The translations under genes and the position numbers were made by a program. The notes beneath the pieces are model-generated. The model was given only the letters and a program-made list of their open reading frames with translations, was not told where the DNA came from and searched no databases. From assembly GCA_026119935.1 (NCBI GenBank), contig JALRMH010000010.1, positions 62,001 through 126,000 of the forward strand: 64,000 bases of DNA. The letters run 5' to 3'. Source of the DNA: Endothia cerciana (lineage: Eukaryota; Ascomycota; Sordariomycetes; Diaporthales; Cryphonectriaceae). This document shows positions 1 to 9,475 of the stretch, piece by piece (position 1 is the stretch's first letter; each line of letters begins with the position of its first letter).

Positions 1-1289
1 TGGGCTGGTGCCGTCGAGACTTGGTCCAGCGGTATGCTGTCAGCCCGGTGAAAGTGCGCCAGTGGCCCCTGAGCAGCCTGTTCCTCGGCCTCCTCTTCAT
101 CCTCCATCTCCGCCGCAGGGCGCTTGCCCAGCTGCTTTGTTGTAGGGCCGGGTGAGGACCTGGGCGAAGACCTCGGTGTTGACGAGGTTACAACAGCAGA
201 CTCAGGGTCGATGCCCAGACCGACTGATTCCCGACCGAGCACGCCCCTTTCCAGGTTGGGTGGAGATTGGCGTCCCTCCCTCTCAGCAGCCTTCTCCCTT
301 TCTGCCCTCCTCGCCAGCCTCCTCTCGAGCCTCTGCCGGTCTTGCTCTTGTTTCTTTGCTCTTCTCCGGCCATCGCGCTCCATCAGCTCCCGCAGGTCGC
401 TGGCAGTGAGGTCATCCGCAAGATCGTCAATGCGTTTGTGGGCTCTGATTGTGGCCTCCGGGATTGGTTGCTTCTCGGCCACCTTATGCCTGACCGAGAC
501 ATGTCTGTTGGGGGGGTCCGCGGGCGGGAAGCTGTGACGCGGGTGCACGGTGTATCGCAGCGTCGGCCGAGGGGCCAGTGCTTCGAGCGCGGAGACCTTG
601 AACGAGACATGCTCCGAGTCGGACGAGAGGCTGGAGTGAATACTCCCAGGCAACGGGAGTGATATGTCCGAGTCTGGTTGCTCTCTGTCCACGGAGCGCC
701 GGAGATTTAGCCCGAGCCCGGCCTTTGCCCTCCTGGTCTGCCTCCTCATGGGCCTCCCAGACTGCCACGGCTCGGCGGCCGGCCGAACTGGGCCGAACCT
801 GCTCATGGCTCTGATGTCTGCTTCGTGGGCGTGGTCGGTCTCCCTCCGGTCGCTGGACTTCTTGCGGGATGACTGTTCGGCATTTCGTTTGTGATATAGG
901 GTGGGCATCCTTGGGAAGTTGTCCTGGTTAAAAGGGGAGGAGCTGTCTGCACTGGGGGCTCCGAGACCTTTTGAATAAGGGTGGGCACGGGGGTCCACTA
1001 GACCCTGGCCGGCAGCCCCTGACGTCCGTTTCCGACTAGTCCTCCGGCGCTCGATTGCCAGGGCATCCTCTCTTCCCTTCTCGAAGCTCAAACTGCGCTC
1101 GCGGCGATGTAACTTGTTTGGCTGCCTCTTGACAGGCATTGCCTGCGTTGCTGGTTCGAGCCCGATCTTCCTCCTGCGAGCTCGAGCTTGATCTTCCGGC
1201 GGGTCCTGAGCAGCGGAGTCGGGATCGCTAGGAGTTCCACTACGGGGCCGTTTCCTGCGGCTTTTCCGCCGAAATGGCCAGACAGCCAT
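1..1289 (-). CDS. Uncharacterised basic, coiled-coil-forming fungal protein (C-terminus beyond the left edge)
   Basis: I do not recognise this gene. On the minus strand one frame is open from an ATG at 1289 to the window edge (429 codons, no stop). The product starts MAVWPFRRKSRRKRPRSG, is very Arg/Lys/Ser-rich over its first 120 residues, and has a charged, helix-prone stretch around residues 300-350 (motifs LRELMERDGRRRAKK and RLERRLARRAEREK) that should form a coiled coil. An acidic patch (MEDEEEAEEQ) lies close to the edge. No membrane span, signal peptide or catalytic motif is visible. The composition suggests a nuclear or scaffold protein, but that is inference. No intron is needed to keep the frame open. 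It is divergent from NUF2 across a 5.4 kb gap. Confidence 0.72.
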   Translation of the reverse strand, partial: MAVWPFRRKSRRKRPRSGTPSDPDSAAQDPPEDQARARRRKIGLEPATQAMPVKRQPNKLHRRERSLSFEKGREDALAIERRRTSRKRTSGAAGQGLVDPRAHPYSKGLGAPSADSSSPFNQDNFPRMPTLYHKRNAEQSSRKKSSDRRETDHAHEADIRAMSRFGPVRPAAEPWQSGRPMRRQTRRAKAGLGLNLRRSVDREQPDSDISLPLPGSIHSSLSSDSEHVSFKVSALEALAPRPTLRYTVHPRHSFPPADPPNRHVSVRHKVAEKQPIPEATIRAHKRIDDLADDLTASDLRELMERDGRRRAKKQEQDRQRLERRLARRAEREKAAEREGRQSPPNLERGVLGRESVGLGIDPESAVVTSSTPRSSPRSSPGPTTKQLGKRPAAEMEDEEEAEEQAAQGPLAHFHRADSIPLDQVSTAPA

Positions 1290-1777
1290 GATGCTGTCGC
1301 TTGACAGGCACCTGCCTAGAATGGCGTCGCTGACGAACCAATTGCCAGATGAATAATATGCAATTGCTTCACACTATGATTGAGCAGGACGTCGGGCTAG
1401 CTGCGATGGTCGGTGTTGCGATATGCTGTCCGGCAAGGGCGAAGGCATCCTGATCGGAGGATTCGGTTGTTGCTATTAGGTCTCCTTCATCTGGGGCCGG
1501 TGGGTCCGGGGCCTGGAGTCTGGTCGAAGGTAAATGTGACGCAGGGATCGCCTTAAGGTTGTGTGAGTCGTGACGGGCGTGCTGACGAGTGTGCTTCAAG
1601 GAGGTCAGTGCTTCGATTTGCGCGAGGGGGGCCAGCTGAGCCCTGACAAAACGGGGAGGAGGGTGATGTGTTTATGAGGCAGACCGCAGGTGGTGCAACT
1701 CCAACAGCGTGACGCTGCGGACGGTGGCGAGCCCTCTGCGTAACTGTGGGACGGTAACACGGAGACTGTGCAAAATT

Positions 1778-1798
1778 GGGGGGGGGGGGGAGGGGGGG
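1778..1798. repeat. Poly-G tract (G13-A-G7)
   Basis: A run of thirteen G, one A, then seven G. It is one of many long G or C runs in this window and could form a G-quadruplex-like structure, though only one strand carries the Gs. Confidence 0.9.
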
Positions 1799-2507
1799 CT
1801 TGTGCAATGCGATGCCAGAATGAAGAGACCGGACTCAGGCTGATGATGACCCCAAGGTGCGCAAGCTGGCGATTCATGTGGGACCTGACAAATGCAGGTA
1901 CCACGGGGATATCTCGTCCTTACCTCGTGATGATATATGCTAGGGCTCCGGGCGCCGTGCTACGCCGCTGATGCTGTCGTGTCGCCGTGAGGCTTCTGGC
2001 TCGGTAGTGGGAAATCAAGGAAGACGAGCTGAGCAAGGTGGGCCAAGCCTCGCAGGGCCGGTCGTCGTCACAAGGGAGGGGAGGATGTGGGAAGTGGGTG
2101 GTCCTGAAGGTGCTCGGCTGGGCGGCGGAACGCAAGTCGAAGCAGGCAAGTCAGGAGAGGCGGGCGTACTCGAAGGGCGTGTGCAAAGAGGGTGGCTTAA
2201 AAGGGGAAGCTGTGGCGAGCAAGGCCAGGCACGCCCCTAGCAGGGGAACGGACTTGGACGATCAGCCACGGAATGAGTCCAGAGGGCGAGCCAGGTGAGG
2301 ATGGAGGGATGGAGCTGGGAGGGAGGGATGGATGAATGGGGGGCGGGCCTGGCTGGGACCTCAGGCTCAAATGTACTGCAAAAGAAGGCTTGGGGGAGGG
2401 GGAGGGGGGGATGGCTCGTATGCCGCCGGCCAATGCAGCCAGCCAGCCAGCCCATGCAGCCATGTCATGTCAGTCTGCCAGCCCACGGTGCCACCCAATT
2501 CCTCACT

Positions 2508-2571
2508 CTGGCGCTGGCGCTGGCGCTGGCGCTGGCACCGGCACTGGCACTGGCACTGGCACTGGCACTGG
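2508..2571. repeat. Hexanucleotide tandem repeat (CTGGCG then CTGGCA)
   Basis: About ten tandem 6-bp units. The first units read CTGGCG and the later ones CTGGCA, a phased change of one base that suggests two rounds of expansion. Frames through it read as Leu-Ala, Trp-Arg/Trp-His or Gly-Ala/Gly-Thr repeats and are not credible genes. Confidence 0.9.
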
Positions 2572-3213
2572 CTCTACAGCCCGCAGCCCGCAGCCCAGCC
2601 GCTGGCTCGACGTTGGAGAGCCCAGTGACCTTTGAAACGGGGTGGTCTTTGGGCAACTAGAAGTCCATGCTCCTCCCTCCTACCCTGTTCCAACGTTACC
2701 CGTACATGGCTCCGTTTCTCCACTTGGCAAAAGGCGTGGCTCAAATCCCTTCCCGTCAAGCAAGGGCAGGAGGGTGACCTGCAGCTCCCCATTTCTGCTC
2801 TGGCGCAGGATCAATTGTGTGTTATGACTGGGCGGATCGTCATCAAGTGGGTCTCCCACTAGCAAGGCAGGAACGGCACGGCAGAGCAAGGCGAGGAGGA
2901 ACCATGTGCAGGGGACTGCTGTTGGTCCCATTCTCCTCGCGAGCCACTCACGGTGAAGGGGTGGTCTGTCGGCAACATCTGCCGATCCCTTCCCTCTGGC
3001 TGGCAGGACGAGGGACCCCCAAGATCTCCCATTCAACTCTCCAGCACACAGGTTGTACCTGAGCACCCACCCTGTATGTACGCACTGACTAAAGGCTATC
3101 TGGTTGCCACCAACCAGAGAATGTGACTGTATCTTGTTTTGATCGACAACCAAACAGAGCAAACAGCACAACGTAGAGTCGGATGTGCCTGAGATTCTCC
3201 ATGGGAGTGTCTT

Positions 3214-3281
3214 GCCTGGCCTGGCCTGGCCTGGCCTTGCCCTGCCCTGCCCTGCCCTGCCCTGCCCTGCCCTGCCCTGCC
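3214..3281. repeat. Pentanucleotide tandem repeat (CCTGG then CCCTG)
   Basis: Roughly four CCTGG-type units run directly into about nine CCCTG-type units. It is a compound minisatellite in non-coding DNA. Confidence 0.9.
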
Positions 3282-3508
3282 CAGACGCTAGGTAAGGACG
3301 GGTGCACACGAGGAGGGCAGCGAGCATGCCTGTGCTTAGTACTATGTAGCTTTTGTAGTGCCTGATTCCCCGATCGACAGCCGGGGTCATCTCTAGGTCA
3401 CCCGCAGAGAGAAAGCTGACAGCTGGCAGCACATGCATCCACGGGCGCCTGCAGCCATCCCAGAAAATCTGCTTTCAACACCACCCTCTGCCGACCTGGA
3501 AAGGACTG

Positions 3509-3562
3509 CCATGGTGCCATGGTGCCATGGTGCCATGGTGCCATGCTGCCATGGTGCCATGC
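3509..3562. repeat. Octanucleotide tandem repeat containing a 6-bp palindrome
   Basis: Seven near-perfect 8-bp units (ATGGTGCC, with ATGCTGCC variants). Each junction recreates the palindrome CCATGG, so the array can fold back on itself on either strand. Confidence 0.9.
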
Positions 3563-3794
3563 TACTGTGGTACATTATCCACGGGGACGAGAAGGGACCA
3601 ATCGTCGTCTGTTGGCCCTCGCAGTCACGGCCAGGACTGCCGCCAAGAGGCAAGGGATAACGGTAGATCTCAGAGTAATCTCTGCAAAGTCGTCAACGGC
3701 CAGGGCGAATCACTTTCCCCTTGCCCAATAACAAAGTACGGCAGACGCTTATGTGTTCGACGCTAAACACATCACGCCTTCTTTGGACCTTTCG

Positions 3795-3809
3795 CCCCCC
3801 CCCCCCCCC
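3795..3809. repeat. C15 homopolymer
   Basis: Fifteen consecutive C in intergenic DNA. It is listed because such runs recur inside introns elsewhere in the window. Confidence 0.9.
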
Positions 3810-4156
3810 TTTCTGGCTCGGCCCTCCTGCCCAGGAGGAAATGCCTGCACATAAGCACCAGCTGCCACCTTTTGCAACGGCGATCGCAAGATCACCAAGC
3901 AGACGGGCCAGATCAAGGTACAGGTCCGTGTGGCCAGGGCCAGCCTTGACGATCCTCTCCCCTTGTTCAGGCATTCACAGCCGGTTATCGTTGAAGGTGG
4001 TGCCCGGCAGCAGCATTGATGTCATATCTCGCAGCCCTAGCATTGTAGCGGCGTAGGAAAGGAAAAGAGGAAGAACGGGAGGGAAAAAAGGTCTTCTGCT
4101 GCTATGTATAGCTTGTGCATGACGACTACTGTGACGCCATCTCCAGGACATGCTTT

Positions 4157-4192
4157 GAAGAAGAAGAAAAGGAAGAAGAAGAAGAAGAAGAA
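4157..4192. repeat. Imperfect AAG trinucleotide repeat
   Basis: A purine-only AAG/AAAAGG tract of about 36 bp in non-coding DNA. The opposite strand is a polypyrimidine tract. Confidence 0.85.
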
Positions 4193-6310
4193 CCCCCAAA
4201 GAAAAACCGGGGTATCAAATCTACCACGTCCCCTCGCTCCTGTCCAGGGTGGAATTAAGTGTCTCGGCAAGGTCGCGAAGCTCAGGAATGGAACTCGGCG
4301 CTGGCCAGCGAGCAACGCCAACCGCTGCAGAGAGGCCTCGCTTGCGGCCGACCCTGCAGGGGCAGGCTGCAGGTTTGTTTCTCGTACCTGATGATGTCGA
4401 GCGACCACGTACCAGGTGCATTGCATGACCATGTCTAACCTACCATGCCAGTGCAGGGCCGACAGATATGCACAGGCCCTTCCCGGTCGCTTCCTCGTCG
4501 AGCCCAGCTATCAGCGATACGGCACGTCTCGGACAGCAGGTCAAGTCTCCTCACCGCTGGTGACATGGCGAGAAGACAATGGATCGACGGCCCGCCAGGT
4601 AGGTCGGAATCCCCGCCAGGCGCTGCTGATCACGCCCAGGCTGCTACGGTATGTAGAGAGGCTCGCCCGCCGTGGATTCCGGGAGGGCCCCCCAGGCCTC
4701 AAAGCCAACTAGGTCAGCCCGGCTTGGGTGCCCCCCGCCCAAGAAGCAGCCCGTTGCGTGGGACCCTGCCTCAGAAGAGGCTTGCGCCTCGCCACCCGTG
4801 AGGCCGCTGGGGAAAATACCATGTAGCGCATGCGAGCCATCTGCGTGCGTCCCACCACCCCAGGGGCCAAAGCTTCCGGCGCCTGCGCGAAATTGGTCGA
4901 ACGAATGTTTGGGCTGCGCAGGTGCCGAGCGTGCTGAGCTCCCCGCAATTGGACGAGGCATCGGGCAGGCGATCTCAGTCTGCAGGCTGCCCTCTTTAAG
5001 CTCACCTGATGCTTTTTTCCCAGCCTCTCGGTGAGATGATAATTCGGCCGCCCCGTAGCCAAGCCCATCCGACAGCCGACAACCATCGCCAACATCTCCG
5101 AAACCCCTGCGCGGTGATCGGTAGCCTGTGCGGCTGCGGCCCCTGATGGTCAAGTTTAGCATACCAGTACTATCCGACTCAATGCTAAGGTAGCAGGACC
5201 GAGGGGGCGGGCTCTACTACACACTATGTAGCACTATTCAGCATACTATAGTACATAAAATATATAGTACTATGGTGGTAGTACCCACACACATCGTTGG
5301 GTGGATACCCGGAAGGGTCGAGACGCTTCACGAAGTAACTCCGTACAGCTCGTCTCGTCGTATGGCACTGGATAAGGAGGAGGCGCGGCGAAACAGAAGG
5401 AAAAAAAAGTCAAGTGACGACACACAAATGTCGGCGCATATTGCTTCTGGGGAGCTGGGCTACGCGAGATACGGTGGTTTCTTTTGGGTTCTTCCTCTTT
5501 TTTTTGCCTCTGAGCATGCCAGATCTGATCCTGAGAGGTTTCAGAGCCCTGAATGGACCCTGAGATTCTCTGCTGCCGAACAGTGGTTGTCGCCTGCATA
5601 TCGGACAAGTCCCCGGGACCCAGACAGCTTTGCTCTGCTGGGCGACGAAAAGCCGGTTCGCGTGGCAGCCCAGCCCTGGCCGGGGTTGCTGACCACCCGT
5701 TCACGCTGCAGTGACCTGATGGCCCCCAGGCGATGGACAGATCGGCTTTCCAGATTAGATCGGAGAAGCTTGGCTTACTCGCCCTCGCCCAAGAAGGGGG
5801 GGGGGGGAGGGTTTGCCACCGTCACTCCCCCCGTGAGGTCTTTGGCAGATGCTGCGTCAGAGGGTTCGCCGTGGATGGGCACGCATCATAAGGTTGACCA
5901 CACTCGGAAGTGAAGTCCGGGCCTTGGCTACTATAACGGTCGCAACATGTTATTACCCCTAAGGTGAGGGGTGAACCGGGCTGTGCAGGCTGAATAATGG
6001 ACACCAGAACAAGGTGGCCGTTGTCGGCGTTGTCGCCCCATGCCACTTGTTGCTTGCGCCTGAGGCTCGACGAGCTTTGACAGACAGCCGGATCCTCCGC
6101 GTGTGAGCCGGATGCACTTCCCTCACCCAAAAGAACAGTTCATTCGATGAATGCAGGCTTGCGACTGAGGTCAGAGACGACCTTTGAACGAAGGTTAGGA
6201 ACGTAGACGTGGAGCACATCTGATTCGTATTCAGGATACAGAAGAGAAAAGGTTGTTGTGTTTAGGGTTTTTTTTGGGAGGAGTGGGGTTGGGGAAGGGG
6301 AAAGAGAAAG

Positions 6311-6333
6311 AAAAAAAAAAAAAAAAAAAAAAA
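6311..6333. repeat. A23 homopolymer upstream of NUF2
   Basis: Twenty-three consecutive A, about 340 bp before the NUF2 start codon. It could be a nucleosome-excluding promoter element, or the oligo-A tail of a retroposed sequence; no retroposon body is recognisable beside it. Confidence 0.8.
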
Positions 6334-6670
6334 TTTCATTGACCATCCTGATCCACACTGCGAATTGGGTTGCTATTAGTACCATACTATGGTAGGAAGA
6401 AGAGAACGTATGTTTCTGTAACGCTGTGAAGCTCTGGCAGGGATATTGACCAAACTGCGTGGGCCCTCTTTAGCGCGTTGCCCTTCCAACGCCCGCGGAC
6501 GGCAGCACCCGCCAACCTCGTGCGCCGGGCGTGTGTTTTCTTTTGAGGAGATTGGACAGTGAGTACATGCCCCGCGTCTTCTGAAATACAGCCCCAGCCC
6601 GTCCACGAGAACTGCCCCGAGAAGAAAACCATCCAGCATCCGACCCCGTGACCCCCCAGAGGCTGCCATC

Positions 6671-8157
6671 ATGGCTTACAACCCCAGGATGAGCATCATC
6701 CCCCCGGGGCAGCAACAGTCGCGAAACCAGCGCACGGCGCGCAGCAAGCGCGAGGAGACCAAGGCCGCGATGCGCCTGCCCGACAACGAGATCGTCGGCT
6801 GCATCACCGACATTGGCATCCCCTTCACCGTCTCCGACCTGCACAAGCCCAACCCGAACCAGGTCCAGAAGATCTTCGAGTGGTTCGCCGAGCTGCTCCT
6901 CAACGCGACCCGCGAGACCGTGGCCCCGGCCATGCGCGCCGCCGCCCGCGACGTGGCCGGCGACCACGGCGACATGATCTTCCCGCCCGACACCGCCGAC
7001 CTGATGGGCTTCTACGTCTCGCTGCGGCGTCTGCTGCTCAAGTGCGGGCTCGAGGACGAGGACTTCAGCTTCGCGGACCTGTACAAGCCCACCCACGCCC
7101 GGCTGGTCGACATCTTCAGCCACCTGATCAACTTCGTCCGCTTCCGCGAGAGCCAGACGAGCATCATCGACGAGCACGTCGAAAAGGGCGAGCAGGCCAA
7201 GGCGCGCATCGAGACGCTGTACGGCGAGAACCAGGAGCTGGAGGCGCGCCGCGACGACATGCACGGGAGCCTGGAGCAGACCCAGGCCCTGGTGGCGGAG
7301 AAGACGAGGCGCAACGAGGCGCTCAAGAAGAAGCTGCTGGAGCTGCGCCGGAACCAGGAGCAGGTGGCCGCGCGGCTGGAGGAGGCCAAGACCAGGAAGG
7401 GCCAGCTGGCGACCCAGCTGGAGGAGAGGACCGCGCAGAAGGTCGCCGTCAGGCAGGAGAGCAACAAGCTGCGCCCGTACGTCCTGCAGAGCGCGTCGGC
7501 GCTGCAGGCGAGCCTGACGGAGCTGTCCAACACCCTCGCCGGCGACAAGGCGCATATAGACTCCCTCGACAGGCGCGCCCGCGCCCTCCAGACCTCGACC
7601 GACTCGTTCTCGGTCGTGTCGACGGACGTGGCGTCGTGCATCAAGCTGCTGGACGAGATCGCGGGCGAGCTGCAGAAGGAGGAGGAGGAGAACTCGCGCA
7701 AGACGAAACAGAAGGACGCCCTCCTCGAGCGGCGGACGGACGTGCAGGACGTTGAGCGTGCCGAGGCGCTGCTCCAGAGGCAGTTGGCCAAGTGGGTCGA
7801 GCGCACGGAGAGGCTTAGGGAGCAGGCCGGTGCGAAGGCCCAGGAGGCCAAGAGGAAGATGGAGGAGCTTGAGGCCGTGCACAAGAAGCTGAAGCAGGAG
7901 CGCACGGAGAAGGGAAACGACATCGAGAAGCGGCGGGTGAGGATAGAGCAGACGGAGAAGAAGGTAGGTCGGCTACGGAATGCATCCACCGGCCGTCGGA
8001 CGGATCGGATACTGACCGTATCATATCACAGATGCAAGACCTCAAGGAGAACATCGAGAACGAGGTCCACAACGCCCACGACGAGTACCTCAAGATGGAG
8101 TCTCACATCAAACTGTACATAACAGAGATGGAACAGGCCATCCCGTCGGACGAGTAG
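6671..8157 (+). CDS. NUF2: Kinetochore protein Nuf2 (NDC80 complex)
   Basis: Nuf2 pairs with Ndc80, and together with Spc24/Spc25 forms the kinetochore complex that binds spindle microtubules. Two exons, 6671-7963 and 8032-8157, are joined across a 68-bp intron (donor GTAGGT, branch TACTGAC at 8010-8016, acceptor ACAG), giving 472 residues, normal for fungal Nuf2. Residues about 35-165 match the Nuf2 calponin-homology head (LPDNEIVGCITDIGIPFTV, and FSFADLYKPTHARLVDIFS). The remainder is a long heptad-rich coiled coil (GENQELEARRDDMHGSLEQ onward). The last exon adds about 41 coiled-coil residues ending AIPSDE. Ignoring the intron would give a false 483-residue protein with a nonsense tail. It is convergent with the next gene (145 bp between stops). 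Confidence 0.95.
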
Positions 8158-8302
8158 GTCACGGGACGATTCACCACGTTTTGAGAGTGCCCCCTTGCGG
8201 ATACCATGTCAGGAGTTCAGCGGGACAACGGCGTTTGGGTAGGGGGGGGGGTTCGGTAGCAAATGCTTCTCGGCGGCTGGAATTGAGATCTTGCCCATAT
8301 AT

Positions 8303-9106
8303 TCACGGGCTGCCTGTCATAGTAGCTTCCTTCTGCCTCCCCGTGGAGATCCTCCCGTGGTCCGCGGCTTGTTTCGTCCAGCCTCCCTCCTTGTACCGGA
8401 ACCACCGACCCAGCACTCTGCCCAGCGTCACCTTTCGACCCGTCCATAACGCATCGTCCAGATCACCCCCGGCCCTCACAACACTCGCACTCAGGACCGG
8501 TACCTCCTCGTCCAACACCGATTGCCCCGGTCCAGCCCCAGCGTCCCCGTCCCCGTCCCCATCCCCCTCCTCCACATCATCCTCCCCACTCGTCGCCACC
8601 CTCGGCGCGTCCACCAGCACGGGCCTAAACCCGCACCTCCTGCCCGCCTCGACCAGCGCCGCAGCCGTAGCGTTGATCCCTTGGGCGCTCCACTCGCTCG
8701 TGTCGCGGTGCAGCCGCAGGAACCCGTACACCAGCAACAGCGGCTGCTCCCTCACCCCCGCCGGCACGGGGAAGCCGGCCGGCGGGGCCGGGGCCTGGCT
8801 GTCCGCGGGGTCGAAGACGGACAGGTACGCGCGGAGGTGTGAGACGGTGGGTATGAAGATGAGCCGGATGTGGCGCGCTATGGCGACTTGATAGAGGGGC
8901 GAGGATAACAGGGTCCTGTGGGGAGAGGTCGTTTCAGGATCGTCTGTGTTGGTGCTCGAGGTGCGGATATCCTCGGCGAGCGAGGAGAGCAGTTCGGCCC
9001 TCGACGAGCATATTATGAGGGTCGTTGGGTGTGACTCGTTTTGAACCATGTAGGTGAGTAGCTCCGAGGGGGGGGCTGGCGAGAGGATGAGCGGTGTTGC
9101 CGCCAT
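8303..9106 (-). CDS. Conserved-looking protein of unknown function, possible RecA-like-fold paralogue
   Basis: Single-exon gene of 267 codons. I chose the ATG at 9106 (MAATPLILSPAPPSELLTYM) because the open frame upstream to 9406 is low-complexity and unlike protein. I do not recognise the family with certainty. The layout resembles the core of Walker-less RecA-like proteins such as Shu-complex or Elongator subunits: a hydrophobic strand after the N-terminus (TTLIICSSRAELLSSL), a second strand (IRLIFIPTVSHLRAYL), a strand-helix-strand (LLLVYGFLRLHRDTSEWSAQ, then CGFRPVLVDA) and a C-terminal motif (WTGRKVTLGRVLGRWFRYK). No Walker A motif is visible. An acidic Gly/Asp linker (VEEGDGDGDGD) precedes the C-terminal block. 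It shares a 369-bp divergent promoter with AP-3 beta. Function unknown; a recombination role would be inference only. Confidence 0.75.
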   Translation of the reverse strand: MAATPLILSPAPPSELLTYMVQNESHPTTLIICSSRAELLSSLAEDIRTSSTNTDDPETTSPHRTLLSSPLYQVAIARHIRLIFIPTVSHLRAYLSVFDPADSQAPAPPAGFPVPAGVREQPLLLVYGFLRLHRDTSEWSAQGINATAAALVEAGRRCGFRPVLVDAPRVATSGEDDVEEGDGDGDGDAGAGPGQSVLDEEVPVLSASVVRAGGDLDDALWTGRKVTLGRVLGRWFRYKEGGWTKQAADHGRISTGRQKEATMTGSP

Positions 9107-9475
9107 GCTCGGGCCCGTCGAGCCTCTCTTATGCCCTGGGTGTTGATGTCTGGTGCCCTGGCTCACGATGGGTGGATGGTGGTCCTTGGGCAACATTGGC
9201 TGCATTCCTGCAAAACTCACCGAACCGGAAGAAGGCGGCCGGGCTCTACGGCGCTGGAACGGGACGGCGGCCAGCCCCCACACCGGCGCCCTCCCCCGGT
9301 GCCCGTGCCTGCCCGCCCCCCACCAAGACAAGCCTGCAAGGATGCTGTAGCACGTCACCTTGTAGTGCGTGGTACATAGGTGTGTAGCTGCCCTCAGCAT
9401 CAGCATCCCACCACCTCCTCCCTTTCCTCTCCTTCCGGGACCTGCGACGCACGGGGACGGTACCGCGCGCCAAGT
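9107..9475. promoter_or_regulatory. Shared divergent promoter region
   Basis: This 369-bp gap lies between the start codons of the unknown minus-strand gene and AP-3 beta, so it must hold both promoters unless one has a distant leader. No canonical TATA box close to either start was recognised. Confidence 0.5.

Larger units (their letters stand above)
1290..6670. other. 5.4 kb gene-free divergent intergenic region with many simple repeats
   Basis: No frame here shows recognisable protein similarity or a believable exon structure. The stretch separates two divergent genes (start codons at 1289 and 6671). It holds an unusual density of short tandem repeats and homopolymers, listed separately. 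Several 100-250 codon frames are open by chance because of GC richness or repeats, for example 2680-3438 on minus and 5272-5913 on plus. It could carry long 5' leaders, enhancers or non-coding transcripts, but nothing in the sequence proves this. Confidence 0.6.

Noticed and set aside
2680..3438. 252-codon minus-strand open frame
   Set aside because: Its centre is the translated CCTGC repeat (Gly-Gln-Gly-Arg-Ala); the flanks show no similarity or splice logic.
3214..3562. CRISPR-like direct repeats
   Set aside because: These are head-to-tail short tandem repeats without spacers, in eukaryotic DNA.
5272..5913. 213-codon plus-strand open frame
   Set aside because: No recognisable motif; overlapped by an open frame on the other strand; ends in a G-run-derived poly-Gly.
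6470..7882. 470-codon minus-strand open frame
   Set aside because: It is antisense to NUF2 and open only because of strong third-position GC bias; its Leu/Arg-rich product matches no family.
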